Shown here: piece by piece, positions 48,078-60,926 of the stretch
How the letters are laid out: each line of letters starts with the position of its first letter
Numbering within the stretch: position 1 is the first letter of the stretch
Assembly: GCF_937616625.2 (NCBI RefSeq)
Contig: NC_065571.1
Location: 55,475,651-55,539,650 of the forward strand
Length of the DNA stretch: 64,000 bases
Origin: Mercurialis annua
Lineage: Eukaryota; Streptophyta; Magnoliopsida; Malpighiales; Euphorbiaceae
Direction of reading: 5' to 3'
Translations under genes and position numbers: made by a program
The notes under the pieces: generated by a model
Told to the model about the DNA's origin: nothing
What the model saw: only the letters and a program-made list of their open reading frames with translations
Database searches by the model: none

Positions 48078-49110
48078 CTTTATTGCTCGGTGCTACGCTA
48101 CCGGATACTGCACATTCTCCTCTTTTTATTTTGCTTTTGTAAGGCTATCCACGAAAAGCCACATCATCCACACATCTAGTACGTGGCACGTACCACGTCA
48201 CGGAATGTTATTGCGTGGCACAAACCATATCAGAGACAGTCATGACGTGGCGAACTCCAAATTACCGATTCAGTGACATGGAACATATAACGTGGAAATA
48301 CTAGACACCATCTAGTGATATGGCTATATATATGAAAAATTATTGCACATAACCGTTGTGTCATGTCATTCGTGCAACAAACCAATTGTGCGTTAGCCAT
48401 GTGGAAAATTGAATGATAAAAAAAATAAGTAATAATTAAAAAATTCCCTATCGCAAATGCTCATTGGCTTGATGTAAAAATGACGTGGCGCAACAGTTGC
48501 ATGGGATAAACACTCTATATATATTCGTGACCTAGGTAACTGTTCAAGTCTACCCGCTTAGGTCGGATTTGCACAGTAATTTTTTGTTCCGAACCTAACC
48601 CAGGCATAAATCCGGAAAAAAATCACTATTTATAAAAGGGTCTGAACTTTCATTTTTATATATTTCTTCATGTAATGGCGGAAAAAATCGATACATCCCC
48701 AAATGGAAAGTGTAAGGGCCAAAATTAAGAATATGGAATCCATATCGCATTAGGCTTATATAATAAAAATAAAAAAAGTTTGCATGTCCTCGAACTTAAC
48801 TCATGAACAGGTCTAGATGTGGCATATAACACATCAACGCTTTGTCCACTACCTTTATGACGTGGTAAATGCCACATCTCCGTTTCGAATAACATGACTA
48901 TGCCACATCTTATATGTGATGACGTGGCATTTGCCTCGTCACCGCATATTATGACACGCCACATCCCAAACGACAAAGAAACATCATGGAAGTATCTGAC
49001 CAGAACGAAGAAAAACAATGGAGAACTCACTTCATTAACTAACATCAAGATCTTCAACATTCAATGCCGGTTCTTTCCCGCCAATTGAAACCGCCTGTAT
49101 AACCACCACC
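48078..49110. promoter_or_regulatory. Divergent intergenic promoter region of RSY3 and S1P, ACGTGG-rich
   Basis: 1.03 kb between two divergent start codons. TGACGTGG occurs at 48243-48250, 48481-48488, 48858-48865 and 48920-48927 (the last as TGACGTGGCA), with more ACGTGGC-like cores near 48180-48220. TGACGTGG is the core bound by ATF6/XBP1-type and plant bZIP17/28/60 factors; ACGTGGC also fits ABRE/G-box sites. Part of the repetition (about 48335-48520) looks like a small foldback MITE, since ttgcacataaccgttgtgtc is roughly repeated inverted near 48480-48515, so some motifs may be transposon-borne. Confidence 0.4.
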
Positions 49111-52100
49111 ATGACCTCCAATCACCACCTCCCTTCAACATTTCCGGTGAAATCAGCTCTCTTCGTAGCCATCATTTCCCTAGCTCTCCTCCATTTCCTA
49201 AATCCCTCCCCAAAACCCCTAACCCTAACTCAACCCCAAAACACAACTCACAGCACCCGGTACATAATCCGTTTCACGGACTACAAAGAGGCGGAGGATC
49301 ACCGTCGCTATTTAGCGTCTAGAATTGAATTTGGATGGGAATGGATCGAGCGGCGAAACCCTGCTATGAAATACCCAACTGATTTTGGGGTTATTACGAT
49401 CCAAGAATCAGAGAAGACCAGATTAATTGGGGAAATTGAGAGATTAGATAGGGTTAAGGATGTCAATCTGGATTTCACTTATAACAGGGATTTGCTTGCC
49501 AAGAAACGACCTGGTAAGATTTTTACTTCAATGTCGTTTAGTGAAGAGGAGCATGAGCATCATCATACTAACTCTTCCGTCCACTGTGAACGGGAACGCC
49601 GTCTTCTTATGCAGGTATAGTTACAAAAAATAAAGCATTATTTTTCAGTTTCTTTTTTCATTTTGCTTAAGTTTTTGAATTTTCTGCTGCAGCAGAAGAC
49701 ACAAGTTACTTCATTGTTTGGGGCAGAGGTGCTATGGTCAAAAGGTTACAAAGGGGCTAAAGTCAAAATGGCGATTTTCGACACTGGAATTCGAGCTGAT
49801 CACCCTCATTTCCGTAATATTAAGGTATGTATTACTTATTCTTGTTGGTAGCTGCTGGCGGAGATGCTTCTTTTGATAATCTTGACTCGTGCGAAACTCT
49901 TTTAGGAACGTACAAACTGGACTAATGAAGATACTTTGAATGACAATCTTGGACATGGAACTTTTGTTGCTGGTGTTATTGCTGGTCAAGATGCTGCTTG
50001 TCTTGGCTTTGCACCTGACACTGAGATTTATGCGTTTCGTGTTTTTACTGATGCACAGGTAATTGTTGTTATGAGTTACGAGTAGTAGCTTAATACATTT
50101 TGTCTTCGATTCTTATTTACTGAATTCAAGTAGATTTGTGCAAACACGTCCTGTAATGCATGATATGCAGTCCACAGTGTTAGGCAAGATTATGAGAAAT
50201 TTTTCTTCAGCCTATTGCAGGTATCCTACACATCGTGGTTCCTTGATGCGTTTAACTATGCTATTGCTACTAAGATGGATGTGCTAAATTTGAGCATAGG
50301 TGGACCTGATTACTTGGATCTTCCATTTGTTGAGAAGGTGTGACTTGTTTTCCCTGCTTATAATTGCTCAACAACAATCGTGTCTGTTTGTCTATAAATA
50401 ATGGGTTCTAGTTTTTTAAAATACCTCATAGTACTTCCTTAATAGCTTTTGAGAGGACTTTTTTCTTGGGATTCACTTGTATAAAAGTATGACCGGTTTA
50501 TCTAGATGATCAACTAGATGGGTGGGATACACTTGTGCGAACTCTTGCATGGTACTTTGAGTGCTTGTATCTCTAAGAACGTCACTTTTCTTGATCGAAC
50601 ACTATTTGTTTACCAGGTCTGGGAAATAACAGCTAATAATATCATTATGGTTTCGGCTATTGGTAATGATGGTCCGCTTTATGGCACTTTAAACAACCCA
50701 GCGGACCAAAGTGATGTTATCGGAGTTGGTGGAATAGACTATAACGATCACATGGCTCCTTTTTCATCCCGTGGCATGAGCACCTGGGAGATCCCTCACG
50801 GGTAATCCATTTTTCTTCACTTTATACAGCTTCTAGTTGTTGATTGCTGCATGGATGAACTGTTATGTCTGGCAGATCTTCTGTTTGCATTTTCAGTGTG
50901 CTTACATTCGTGATCACATCTTTTGTTATTCATTTTCTATTGTTTATTGGATCCTCCCTATTTGGTATGTATTTAGCATTTAAGGTTATGTGTAAAATTA
51001 TAACTATGTTAAAATTCTGGTACAGTTACGGCCGTGTGAAGCCAGATGTTGTTGCATACGGACGAGAAATAATGGGATCCAAGATTAGTACTGGTTGTAA
51101 AAGTTTATCTGGGACTAGTGTGGCAAGTCCTGTGGTTGCTGGTGTGGTATGCCTCCTTGTCAGTGTTATCCCTGAAAGGAATCGTAAGAACATTCTAAAT
51201 CCAGCAAGCATGAAACAAGCGCTGGTTGAAGGGGCTGCTAGGCTTTCTGGTCCTAATTTGTACGAGCAAGGTGCAGGAAGAGTAGATCTGTATGTTTTTC
51301 CACTTCTACTTTTAGAAATTATTGCCATATTTATGGTGTTATTAGAACTGTAACAACTGTTTATCTGGGTTTTTTAGAATCTTTTTGTGTGTAAGGTCAG
51401 TGGCACAACCTTAGAAGTGCAATCCACTAGAATAATCATTAGGAACTTGTCATTTTTTAGCCGTGTTCTCATTGTCAAATCCTTTATTTTTATATAATTA
51501 TTTCAACTCTTAATTCCTTCATCAGGTTAGAATCATATGAAATCCTGAAGAATTACCAGCCCCGGGCAAGCATCTTCCCCAGTATTCTTGATTTTACAGA
51601 TTGCCCTTATTCCTGGCCATTTTGTCGCCAACCACTTTATGCAGGTGCAATGCCAGTTATGTTTAATGCCACGATACTGAATGGAATGGGTGTTATTGGC
51701 TATGTTGAAAGTCCACCAACATGGCAACCTTTGGATGAAGAAGGAAATCTTTTAAGCATTTACTTCAGTTATTCGGAAGTCATTTGGCCTTGGACTGGTT
51801 ATCTAGCATTGCACATGCAAATTAAGGAAGAAGGTGCTCAGTTTTCTGGAGAAATTGAGGGCAATGTAACTCTTAGGATTCGCAGTCCTCCAGCTCCAGG
51901 AGAAAAGGTTCCTCGAACTAGCAGTTGCGTGCTTCAATTAAAATTAAAGGTGGTTCCCACTCCAGCAAGATCAAAGCGGGTTTTATGGGATCAATTTCAT
52001 AGCATCAAGTATCCTCCTGGATATATTCCAAGAGACTCTTTGGACGTTCGCAATGACATTCTTGACTGGCATGGGGACCACCTACATACAAATTTTCATA

Positions 52101-53818
52101 TTATGTTCAATATGTTACGAGATGCTGGGTACTACGTTGAAACACTCGGTTCCCCTTTCACATGTTTTGATGCTCGCCAATATGGCACACTTCTGCTAGT
52201 GGATCTTGAGGATGAGTACTTTAAAGAAGAGATAGAAAAATTGAGAGATGATGTTATCAGTACTGGATTGGGGTTGGCTGTGTTTTCGGAATGGTATAAT
52301 GTTGAAACAATGGTGAAAATGAGATTCTTTGATGACAATACACGAAGCTGGTGGACTCCTGTTACTGGAGGAGCAAATATTCCTGCACTAAATGATCTTT
52401 TGGCACCTTTTGGGATCGCTTTTGGAGACAAGATCTTGAATGGTGATTTTTCCATTAATGGAGAGCAAAGTCGATATGCATCTGGAACTGACATTGTGAG
52501 ATTTCCTAAAGGTGGGTATGTGCACATGTTTCCTTTCCTGGATAGTTCCGAGAGTGGAGCTACTCAGAATTTGCTGCTGACTTCAGGCATGATGAAGGTG
52601 AATCCCCAATACTAATACCTTGCAATTAACGATAGCCTGTGATGTGCTTTCTTACTGGTAGTTTCTCGGAGTTATTCTGCATAGTCATGTGTTTACTTGA
52701 GTAATCTGCATCTTGCCATTTAAAACGGCGCCTCTCTCTCTCTGTGAAACAAAGATGTAAATGTGCAGGACACAGACATAAACTATCACGTGTTTAATCA
52801 AAGAATGCTCGATCATATTTAGTTAAATCCTTTCTGTTCTTGAACCCCTTGAAAATGTATGTGAATTTAGGTCCTTTTTCACCAATTAATATGCAAGTCA
52901 AAGTAATATCTCATTCCAGTATTGAATTTATGCAGGCAGACTCCCCAATCCTTGGCCTTGTAGAGGTGGGTCAAGGTCGTATTGCTGTTTATGGAGACTC
53001 CAATTGCTTGGATAGCAGCCATATGGTTACAAATTGTTACTGGCTATTGAAGAAAATATTAGACTTTACCAGTGGGAACATAAGAGATCCACTGCTCTTT
53101 TCAGATTCTGTTAAACAAGATGAAGCACTTTACATAGATGATAATCAATTACCTTCTAGAAGAACTGATGTGAATTTCTCTTCATATTCTGCTGTTGTGG
53201 GAAAAGATATGATATGCTCGAGCGACTCCAGATCAGAAGTATGGGGAACTAAGGGGTATAATCTGCATGTAAGGGGAAGGAACAGGAGACTTCCAGGCCA
53301 TTCTTTTATAGATTTGGGTCGAGGTTTGAATTCCACTGTTGACAATTCGAATTTGAAACGTCCAAAGTTTACTACGAAAAGTAAGAGTGACTCATCCGGG
53401 AATACTTACTGGGGTATGCTCTATGGAGATGAGGTATGAATATGCAACCGAACAATAATGTATTGTTAGTTTATAATGCTTTTGTCTCTTACAAATTATA
53501 GCATTTATTTAAGTTTTGTACTTCATTAGTAATCAGATGTTATGAAATGCTTAGGAGATGCTTACTTCTTATTTGCAGCTTGATATCCCTGTAGTTGCTA
53601 GTCATTGGCTTGTACCTGCAGCGGTGGCAATTACTGGTTGGTGAAAAAACCTTTACTTTACAAATATTTAGGGAAGTATTGTAGATTTTCTATACATTTC
53701 TTAATTAAATAATGGTTGTTTGATAGGTCTTTTACTATTGTTGAGTATCTGGCGGATTCGGCAAAGGGGTCGCAGAAGGAGAAGAGGTTCTGGCTCGGGT
53801 CGATTAGCAAATTTGTAG
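49111..53818 (+). CDS. S1P: Site-1 protease (membrane-bound transcription factor protease, subtilase SBT6.1)
   Basis: Ten exons: 49111-49614, 49693-49824, 49906-50058, 50221-50337, 50617-50801, 51026-51289, 51526-52597, 52936-53433, 53579-53636, 53727-53818; 1024 residues, the normal length. A signal anchor lies at about 15-33 ([15 protein letters not shown]), then an inhibitor-type propeptide. The subtilase domain has Asp198 ([13 protein letters not shown]), His229 (LGHGTFVAG), oxyanion Asn319 (SAIGNDGP) and Ser395 ([13 protein letters not shown]). A long lumenal region follows. A C-terminal membrane helix ([19 protein letters not shown]) precedes an Arg-rich cytosolic tail. S1P is a Golgi serine protease that cleaves bZIP17/bZIP28 and other membrane-anchored proteins in ER-stress and salt responses, and also processes pectin methylesterases and RALF precursors. 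In exon 2 a second AG (acceptor cagcag) could shift the start by one codon. Confidence 0.95.
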
Positions 53819-54371
53819 TCAAGACTGATCTTCTCATCTGGTCTGTCTCCTTTTAATGTTAGAAAACTAAGCAATTTTCCCAAAATGTTACACATATTTG
53901 CAAATCTTGTTGCAGGCATCATTATAGAAATTAGCTTTGTATCTGTAGTGTTGATAGAGTTGTACATTCATCTTGGCTCGGACACTTTGTAGCGCCACAA
54001 ATTTTTGAAGACAAATTTTGATAAGTAAAAGAAATCATATAGATCATATCCATATTAAAACAACTTGGTGGAGCCAATTTGATTTCTTTTGTGAAACCAA
54101 TGGCCGGTTCAGGGTTAGGGTTTGGCTTGGTCCACAACCAACCAAACCATCCGTGCTCTTCTACTTTTTCTTTATCTTGGTATCTCAATTGCTATAAGAA
54201 AGTTTTACCAAAGAAAAAGCCAAAAGTGGCATAAGCTGGCCAATCTCTTTCTCAAGCAAAAGGCCACCATGCGCGCACTACACAAAGGTCACTTTCAATT
54301 ATTCATATCCTCATTCTAGTGCCATTTTGCTTGTGTACAAGAATTAAGGTGCAAGTGGAAGATATCAATAT
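53819..54371. other. S1P 3'UTR and spacer
   Basis: Probable 3'UTR to about 54000. No repeat recognised up to the MITE at 54372. Confidence 0.45.
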
Positions 54372-54617
54372 CAGTGTTTTAAAAATCAAACTGGTTACTG
54401 GACAGGCTACCGGTTCCTGGTTCAACCAATTCAATTATTGGTTGAACCAATTGAGTAAAATCATATAAAATTAAATAGGTTTTGGACACAGTTGATAGCC
54501 CAACTACCGATTCAACCGGTTCAACCACATTGGACCTGATTTTTTATTTTTAAGGTTTGTTGGATAGGACAGCTAGTCGGTTTAACCAACCGGTCTGGTC
54601 TGGTTTTTTAATCATTT
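54372..54617. mobile_element. hAT-type MITE, 246 bp
   Basis: Left end CAGTGTTTTAAAAATCAAAC against right end (reverse complement) AAATGATTAAAAAACCAGAC. Flanking 8-mers atcaatat (54364-54371) and attaatat (54618-54625) match at 7 of 8. The interior is rich in AACCGG/CCGGTT phrases. Confidence 0.55.
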
Positions 54618-54637
54618 ATTAATATGACAGTTGAAAC

Positions 54638-54992
54638 CAATGTTTTAAAAATCAAATTAACCCATGTGCCATTCAAACTACCTGTTCAATAGAAAATAAA
54701 TATATTTAAATAATAGGTATGTTTTTTTGGTCTATATAAAAAAAATATGAATATAAGACATGAAATTCTAATCAGTAAATACTAAATAGATTGAAGAAAC
54801 TAATAAATAAATCACACTCTAATTAGTAAATGAAAAATGATAATTTCGGTTTAACCAGTTAAATAAATTGTTTGCAGTGTTTTCCAATTTAAAGAGATTG
54901 AACCAAAAATCCAACTTTTAGAAAGAACTGAACTATATTGACCTTTGATTCACGGTCGAACCAGCTCATCCGGCTCGGTTCTTAAAACATTG
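54638..54992. mobile_element. hAT-type MITE, 355 bp
   Basis: Ends CAATGTTTTAAAAATC and, on the right, TTCTTAAAACATTG, with an exact 8-bp duplication gttgaaac at 54630-54637 and 54993-55000. An 8-bp duplication with CA(A/G)TG...TTTTAAAA ends is typical of plant hAT MITEs. Same family as 54372-54617, only 20 bp away. Confidence 0.85.
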
Positions 54993-55086
54993 GTTGAAAC
55001 AAATGTTTGGTAACCAATTCATCTTACACCTGGTGATAACCCAGGGAAGAGGCTCAAGATGCTAACCCACAATCATTTGTCTAAAT

Positions 55087-55441
55087 GAACAAAGGGTCAA
55101 CGCGCCCTCTGAACTTGTAATACGGGATCATCTAATCCAAGTTATACTTTTATGAGCAATTAACTCCAAAACTCTTCATTTTTGAGTCAACTAATCCCAT
55201 AATTAATTTTTTTATTTTAAAAAATGGATTTAGAATAATTATATCGCAACAATTAGAGAATTATCTAATTATTTTTTTAAATTCCTCACCTCCGATTTGT
55301 ATTTTATGCGTTTTAAAAATACAATTATGGGGTTATTTGATCCAAAAATGAAGAGTTTTAGGGTAATCGATTAAAAAAGTATAAATTGAGTTAGATGACT
55401 CCGTGTCACAAGTTTAGGGGGGAGCGTTAGACCCTTTATTC
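55087..55441. mobile_element. Non-autonomous Mutator-like TIR element, 355 bp
   Basis: Ends GAACAAAGGGTCAACGC (left) and GAATAAAGGGTCTAACGC (reverse complement of right). Inverted arms run through cctctgaacttgtaatacgg and cccctaaacttgtgacacgg. An exact 11-bp duplication tttgtctaaat lies at 55076-55086 and 55442-55452. No ORF. Confidence 0.78.
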
Positions 55442-55996
55442 TTTGTCTAAATTGTCCGAGTGCTCTTCATGTGTTAATTTAAGGTTGGTAGGTTGGTAAG
55501 AAAAAAATAGTAGCTTCAACGCGTCTAGCTAGCTTTGCTTATTAAAAGAGCTTTATCCAAACGCAAAAAGGACTTGCAAACATTTTTGTTTTTTAAAATC
55601 CAAGGCAAATGATCCCCAGGAACAATCTTTTCTTGCATATAACACAAACTCATAACAACCTAAAATACTTCTTCACTTATTCATGCTTTCTGCCCCACCC
55701 TACCTAATTACTTAACCACAATTAATGTGAATGAACATAAACAATCAAGAAGAGCAAAACATACGGAATCATTTAAGCATTTAACCAAAGAATAAAAGAA
55801 TCAACATGTAATTTTGATTATCTTGTTGTGTATGCTCACTACTAAATACAAATTTAATCAATAACACTTCAAAATCAGAGGTAAGTGGAGGGGAAAAAAT
55901 CATATACGACTATCACATCGGAAACACGCCATTCTTTGCAATCAATGTGACATCTATTTAAGAGTATGAGTACAGAAAAATCGGAGGCTTCGGTTG
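55442..55996. other. Spacer and PERK 3'UTR
   Basis: No repeat or RNA recognised. The right part is probably the 3'UTR of the PERK gene. Confidence 0.45.
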
Positions 55997-58900
55997 TCAT
56001 GAATTTCCGCTGAAACCTTGGCTGTTTTTCTTCATCTTTCCCATTTCCATATCTCGGGTATTCTGTCCTTCGCCACTTGATCCAGAAGGATATAAACCAT
56101 ATTCGCTGGTTGGTTCACTGTATTCGCTACTGGCAGCGTACTCCTGGCTTCCTAAAGCCATCTTCCTCATTTTTATCATGTCTTCTTTGTATTGGTTGGT
56201 GTCATAATCTGAACTGCTCTGGCTGAAGAAACTGCTCTGTCCGGGTCGAATTCCTTCATTAAGATCTGACAGAGCCACATCTCCTTCAAGAGCTCGGACT
56301 ACCTGCTCAGTCAAATGTTGAAGATGCCAATTAGGACTATCACAAAACTTGATTAATTCCGCACATTTATAGCTGGACTAACAACCTCGTCAGTTTGAAC
56401 TCAGCTAGCAATTTTTATCACTATCCCGCCTGAACTGAAATACTTACCTGACTCATACGTGGACGGCGTCGAGCTGAATGGCGCACACAAGCAGCAGCAC
56501 AAGCAACCATGCGAGCCATCTCATTGTGGTCATAATTTCTTTGCAATTTTTGATCCACTAGAACATCAAAGTTTCCATCTTCCTGAGCTCGTGTAAGCAA
56601 AGGCCTTGCCTGCAATAATACATGAAAGATCAAATCGTGTACAGAAATGAAATAAAACAATCTATGGCATCATGTTTGCAAGTGAAGAACTTGCAAACAT
56701 GTGTTTAAGCATAAGTATTGTCATGTTCCGATTGTACATTGAGGAGTTAGAACTCACCCAGTCTACTAAACTATCATCTGCATAACCATGCCCGCCGCTA
56801 TGATCAACAGGCCGACGACCAGTAATCAACTCCAGAAGCATGACTCCAAAAGAGAACACATCAGATTTATCTGTCAACTTCCCACTTGATGCATATTCTG
56901 GTGCCAGATACCTGAATAAAAAGCATGCAAGTGCAGAGGCATTAATAACTTTAATAATAAATTATGACATTAATAAAGCTCCTAAATTTTGTAGTGAGCT
57001 GAGAAGAAAATAGACCAAAAGAGAACGTCATTTCATCAGTCTCATCATCAACAGTTATAGACCAAATGATCTTACTATCATAAAACCATAAAAAGAAAAA
57101 TTGTATAAATTGTCTGCGCTAATATATCAATAAGGGATAATGCAGCTGAAAATTCTAAAGGTGACTATGGTCTTATGAACAATTCAAAATGTTTAAGCAA
57201 GTAACAAGAAAGAAGCACCCAAAAAAATAAATCTTAATTTCACACTTAAAATATTTATTTTTTTTATCCTCAAGTTCAACTTAGAAAAATAACAATCCAC
57301 AATAGAATCTAAGAGCTTTGAAGCTAAAAATGAATGAAGGAGTTGATCTTACCCAAAGGTTCCCATCACCCTGGTGGAGACATGTGTATTAACTTCAGAA
57401 GAGATCTTTGCTAGTCCAAAGTCTGCAACCTGAGCAAGAAGGAAAACCAGATATCAGATATATCCTCCCATTAGCAATAATCAACAGGATAAAAAGAATT
57501 AAAGTTCAAATAAGATGCAGAATAAAGTTGATTTATTTATTAAAAAATTGCTACATTTTGCTCGGTGACTATCAATAGAAATCCACAAATTCAGTGCTGC
57601 AGTTATACCTTTGCCTCAAATTTGAAATCCAAGAGGATATTAGCTGCCTTGATGTCACGATGAATGATCTTAGGATGACCTGCGGGGCAAAAAGAAACAA
57701 TTAGTCTAAATCAACAAATCGACATACCATAACATCTTTTAGACTACTTTTCAGGGGAAAGGAAGAGTGGCGAGGATGAATCAGAAGAACTTACAATCTT
57801 CATGAAGATATGCAAGTCCCTTGGCAGATCCTAGTGCAATTTTGAGTCTGGTCGGCCAGTCCATGGTAGGTCGTCCCTTACCTACAATGTATATTCTCTA
57901 TCAGATACATGTAGCCTAAAGCATGGATATTCAGCTTAAAACTATATGCTAAACAAAGTATCAAACACATCTTCTGAAACACATTCTTCACTTAATCACA
58001 TTATATTGTGCAATAATTTAAGATCTGATTATTGAAGCATACCATGTAAGTGAAACTCCATAGTGTTGTTGGGAACAAACTCATAAACAAGCAATCTTTC
58101 GGAGCCGGTGATACAATATCCGACCAACGAAACAAGATGTTTATGATGCACTCTGCTAATAATTTCAATCTCAGCCTGAAACTCACGCTCCCCTTGTCCA
58201 CTTCCAGCTTTAAGCTGCTTAACAGCAACTTCCTTCCCATTGGGAAGAACTCCTTTATGCACATACCCAAAACCACCTTGACCAAGGAGGTTAGCATCGG
58301 AGAACCCGTCGGTGGCGCGTGCTAATTCCTCATAGGTAAACGTACTCTTAGAGAACCCCAATGAAAGACCTGGAGATAGAGGCGGCAATGGGTTTTCAGA
58401 ACCCGAATAATTGGAGCCAGACCCGCCACTGCTGAAAGGAGGAGGCGGCGGCGGCGGCATTGAGACACGCTCTTGAGGATACGGTGGCCGAGACGCAACT
58501 GGCGGCGGTGGAATTGGATTTGGATTTGACATTGCTGTGAATACATGACCTGGTGGCGGTGGTGCATTGTGCTGCCAATGTTGCTGCTGTTGACCGCCGT
58601 AAGGACCATCTGAATCACCGGGAAATAATTAAGAACAAAATTTTATTAAATCTTCAATCAGAATAGATATAAGAGAACTAATAAAATAATTAAAATGAGA
58701 CCTTTATTAGGGCCAGTTGGCGGAGGCATATAATAGGCAGCTTCATCGTCACGTCTCCGTCTCTTTTTCCGGCAACAAATAAAAAACAAGCTAAATAGTA
58801 ATATAATTATTAGTCCACCAACGGCTATTCCGACTACCGCGCCGGTTGATATTCCCGATGAGCCTCCTGAGGAGGACGAAGGTGGATTCGTCGAGGTGGG

Positions 58901-59317
58901 AGTGGACGGAAGTGGAGGACTTTTACCTATCGGAGTAGGCGTCGACGGTGTGGTACCACGTGGCGCCGGGGGAGACGGCGTTGTAGACGGCGGAGAAGGA
59001 GTAGTGGGAGTGGACGTTGGAGGAGTTGAAGGATTTGAAGGAGGCGGAGGAGATGAGTCTGTAGGTGGAGATGGAGTGGCTGGCGGCGGTGCTGACGGTG
59101 TGGCTGGAGTGGAAGGTGGAGGAGCAGCCGGAGTGGCGGGAGTAGAAGGTGGTGGGGCGGCAGGAGTGACGGGAGTAGAAGGTGGAGGTGCAGCTGGAGT
59201 GGCGGGAGTAGCAGGTGGAGGTGCAGCCGGAGTGGACGGAGGAGGTGCGGTGGGAGTAGCCGGTGGCGGAGCAGTAGTGTTAGTAGACGGCGGAGAAGTG
59301 GGAGTTGGAGCAGACAT
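55997..59317 (-). CDS. PERK: PERK: proline-rich extensin-like receptor kinase
   Basis: Eight exons on the minus strand: 58702-59317, 58043-58609, 57795-57881, 57609-57679, 57353-57429, 56758-56911, 56448-56609, 55997-56302; 679 residues. Residues 1-150 are an extracellular Pro/Ser/Thr-rich domain with repeats of [10 protein letters not shown] type. A membrane helix lies at about 159-182 ([20 protein letters not shown]), followed by basic RKKRRRR. A Pro-rich linker precedes the kinase: glycine loop GQGGFGYV (315-322), Lys336 in [17 protein letters not shown] with Asp432 (an RD kinase), DFGLAK with Asp450, and [20 protein letters not shown]. All catalytic residues are present. PERKs sit at the plasma membrane, bind pectin and act in wounding, root growth and ABA signalling. 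No signal peptide precedes the Pro-rich part, as is normal for PERKs. It resembles the PERK1/4/5 subgroup; the exact orthologue is not assigned. Confidence 0.93.
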
Positions 59318-60017
59318 GGCGATTTTTTTGTTTCACCTCACTGAAAATGAAGAATTGTTCGAAAGAAAGAAATGAATATTTCAACGGTTATTAAAATTTG
59401 AAAAGGATTTGGATAATTTAGTTTCAGAAAATATAGACTCGGTGAGCTGAGTTGAACTCAGTTGCAGAACTCATTTTTGTTTTTTTGGCTATGGGAGTGG
59501 AGGATTAGAAGATGAACCAAAAAGTATCGTCTGTTCGTTAGTAGGACCCACACGTCTGGCCCGCGCTTTACGACCTCCGGCTTTTTTTCACTCGTTTTGG
59601 ATTTTTTATTCATAAGTAGAAAAATACTAAATCAATTTTAAATTTATAAAAATAAACATTTTGAATAAATATTTCTCGGTCCGATTTTAAAAATCATACT
59701 TGATTTTATATAAAAAAGTTTAAAAAATGTTTATAATAAATATGAAATATTTAAAGTGTTAAGTGTAAACAGAGGGATATTAGTAGTTGTTTTTTTTTTC
59801 CTTAGATTGTTGTAATTTAATCTTAAAATGTTTTTGTTACATGTGAGGGTTTGTTTGGAATTTTCTTTTTAAATATCTGAATTGTTGTTAAGCGCTGCCT
59901 GTATTCTGATTGGTCGTCCCTCAACGGCTTTTCCTTTCTGTATCTTTTAGCTATATAATATTTTATTCTCTTATTTTCAGAAGAAAAAAAAAATATTCCC
60001 CTTTTGAACTTGGAAAA
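59318..60017. other. PERK promoter and spacer
   Basis: No repeat recognised. Presumed promoter and 5'UTR of PERK in the first few hundred bases. Confidence 0.4.
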
Positions 60018-60185
60018 TTCTTACCTAGTCCCGGTCTATAAATTTTCCATGCACCTACCCAATGAGGTGTTAGAAAATCTAACACAATTTTCTCTTTTTT
60101 CCTATTATTTTCTTTTTTTTCTCATTTCTCTAACACTTTATTGGATAGGTCCATAAATTTTCCATGGACCCGGTCTAGGTAAGAA
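60018..60185. mobile_element. Small foldback MITE, ~168 bp
   Basis: Nearly symmetrical hairpin: TTCTTACCTAG at the left and CTAGGTAAGAA at the right, continuing through taaattttccatg on both arms and tgttagaaaa/tttctctaaca towards the centre. The target duplication could not be fixed, so the superfamily is open. Confidence 0.6.
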
Positions 60186-60539
60186 CTTCCTAACTGGATT
60201 GAGAGTGAAGACTGGCTAAATTATAGGCAAATTATGGAATCAAATCTGAAGTTAATTTTCTGGTTAAATTACAACTTCAGTTTTCCTATAGTAATAAATA
60301 TTTTAATAGTGAAAATGAAAGTAGAACTTGTTTTCTTTTTTTACGATAAAAAGATATATTTAAAAGTAGAAAAAGACAACTTCAATACAGATTCACGTTG
60401 TATAAAAGAAGTACCCGTAAATTTATAATTCATGAGAATATATAATAATTGAAATTAATTAAGTGCCCACAATTTTTTAAAAATTTAAATAATTATCTTC
60501 AACTATATAGTATATAAAATAAGTATCTACTGAGCCGAA

Positions 60540-60706
60540 ACTCAATATCATTGTCAAACTCCGGAATGTGGACCGCCCGCAAGCCCACATACCTGGTAAT
60601 TTATGGCTATAATGGCCAGCAACCCAACCTGCCGGGGTTTGAACCCGCGACCTTTGGCGTCCAGATGGCTGAGACTTAGACCATTAGACCAAACCCGCGC
60701 GGGCAT
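60540..60706 (-). mobile_element. tRNA-like SINE, third family
   Basis: The minus strand reads TGGTCTAATGGTCTAAG (A box) then GGTCGCGGGTTCAAACCCC (B box and T-loop form) and continues into a body with gggttgctggccattatagc. Much longer than a tRNA gene and without acceptor-stem pairing. No clear target duplication. Confidence 0.6.
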
Positions 60707-60926
60707 AATGTTTATTATTATTAATAAAATCTTTGAGAAAAATATTTACATTATAAGGAATAAAATGATAAAATAAAAAATTTTAATTAAAAAAATTATA
60801 AAGGCTCGTCTAACACGTTATTTAGGGACAGAAATTATGTAAAAGTTTCTACTCAATCAATTTATTATTGTTGGAATTCCTTCTTTATATACATGATAAT
60901 GAGAATCAATTATTATTATTATTTTG

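Noticed and set aside
52132..52527. 131-codon minus-strand ORF
   Set aside because: Antisense of S1P exon 7. No splice sites or domain.
58896..59375. Plus-strand Gly/Val-rich ORF of 159 codons
   Set aside because: It is the antisense of the Pro/Thr/Ser-rich ectodomain of PERK. Codon bias of the Pro repeats keeps the other strand open.
60640..60706. tRNA gene (A and B boxes)
   Set aside because: No acceptor-stem pairing, and sequence continues as a SINE body. The same reason applies to 2835-2943 and 40981-41076.
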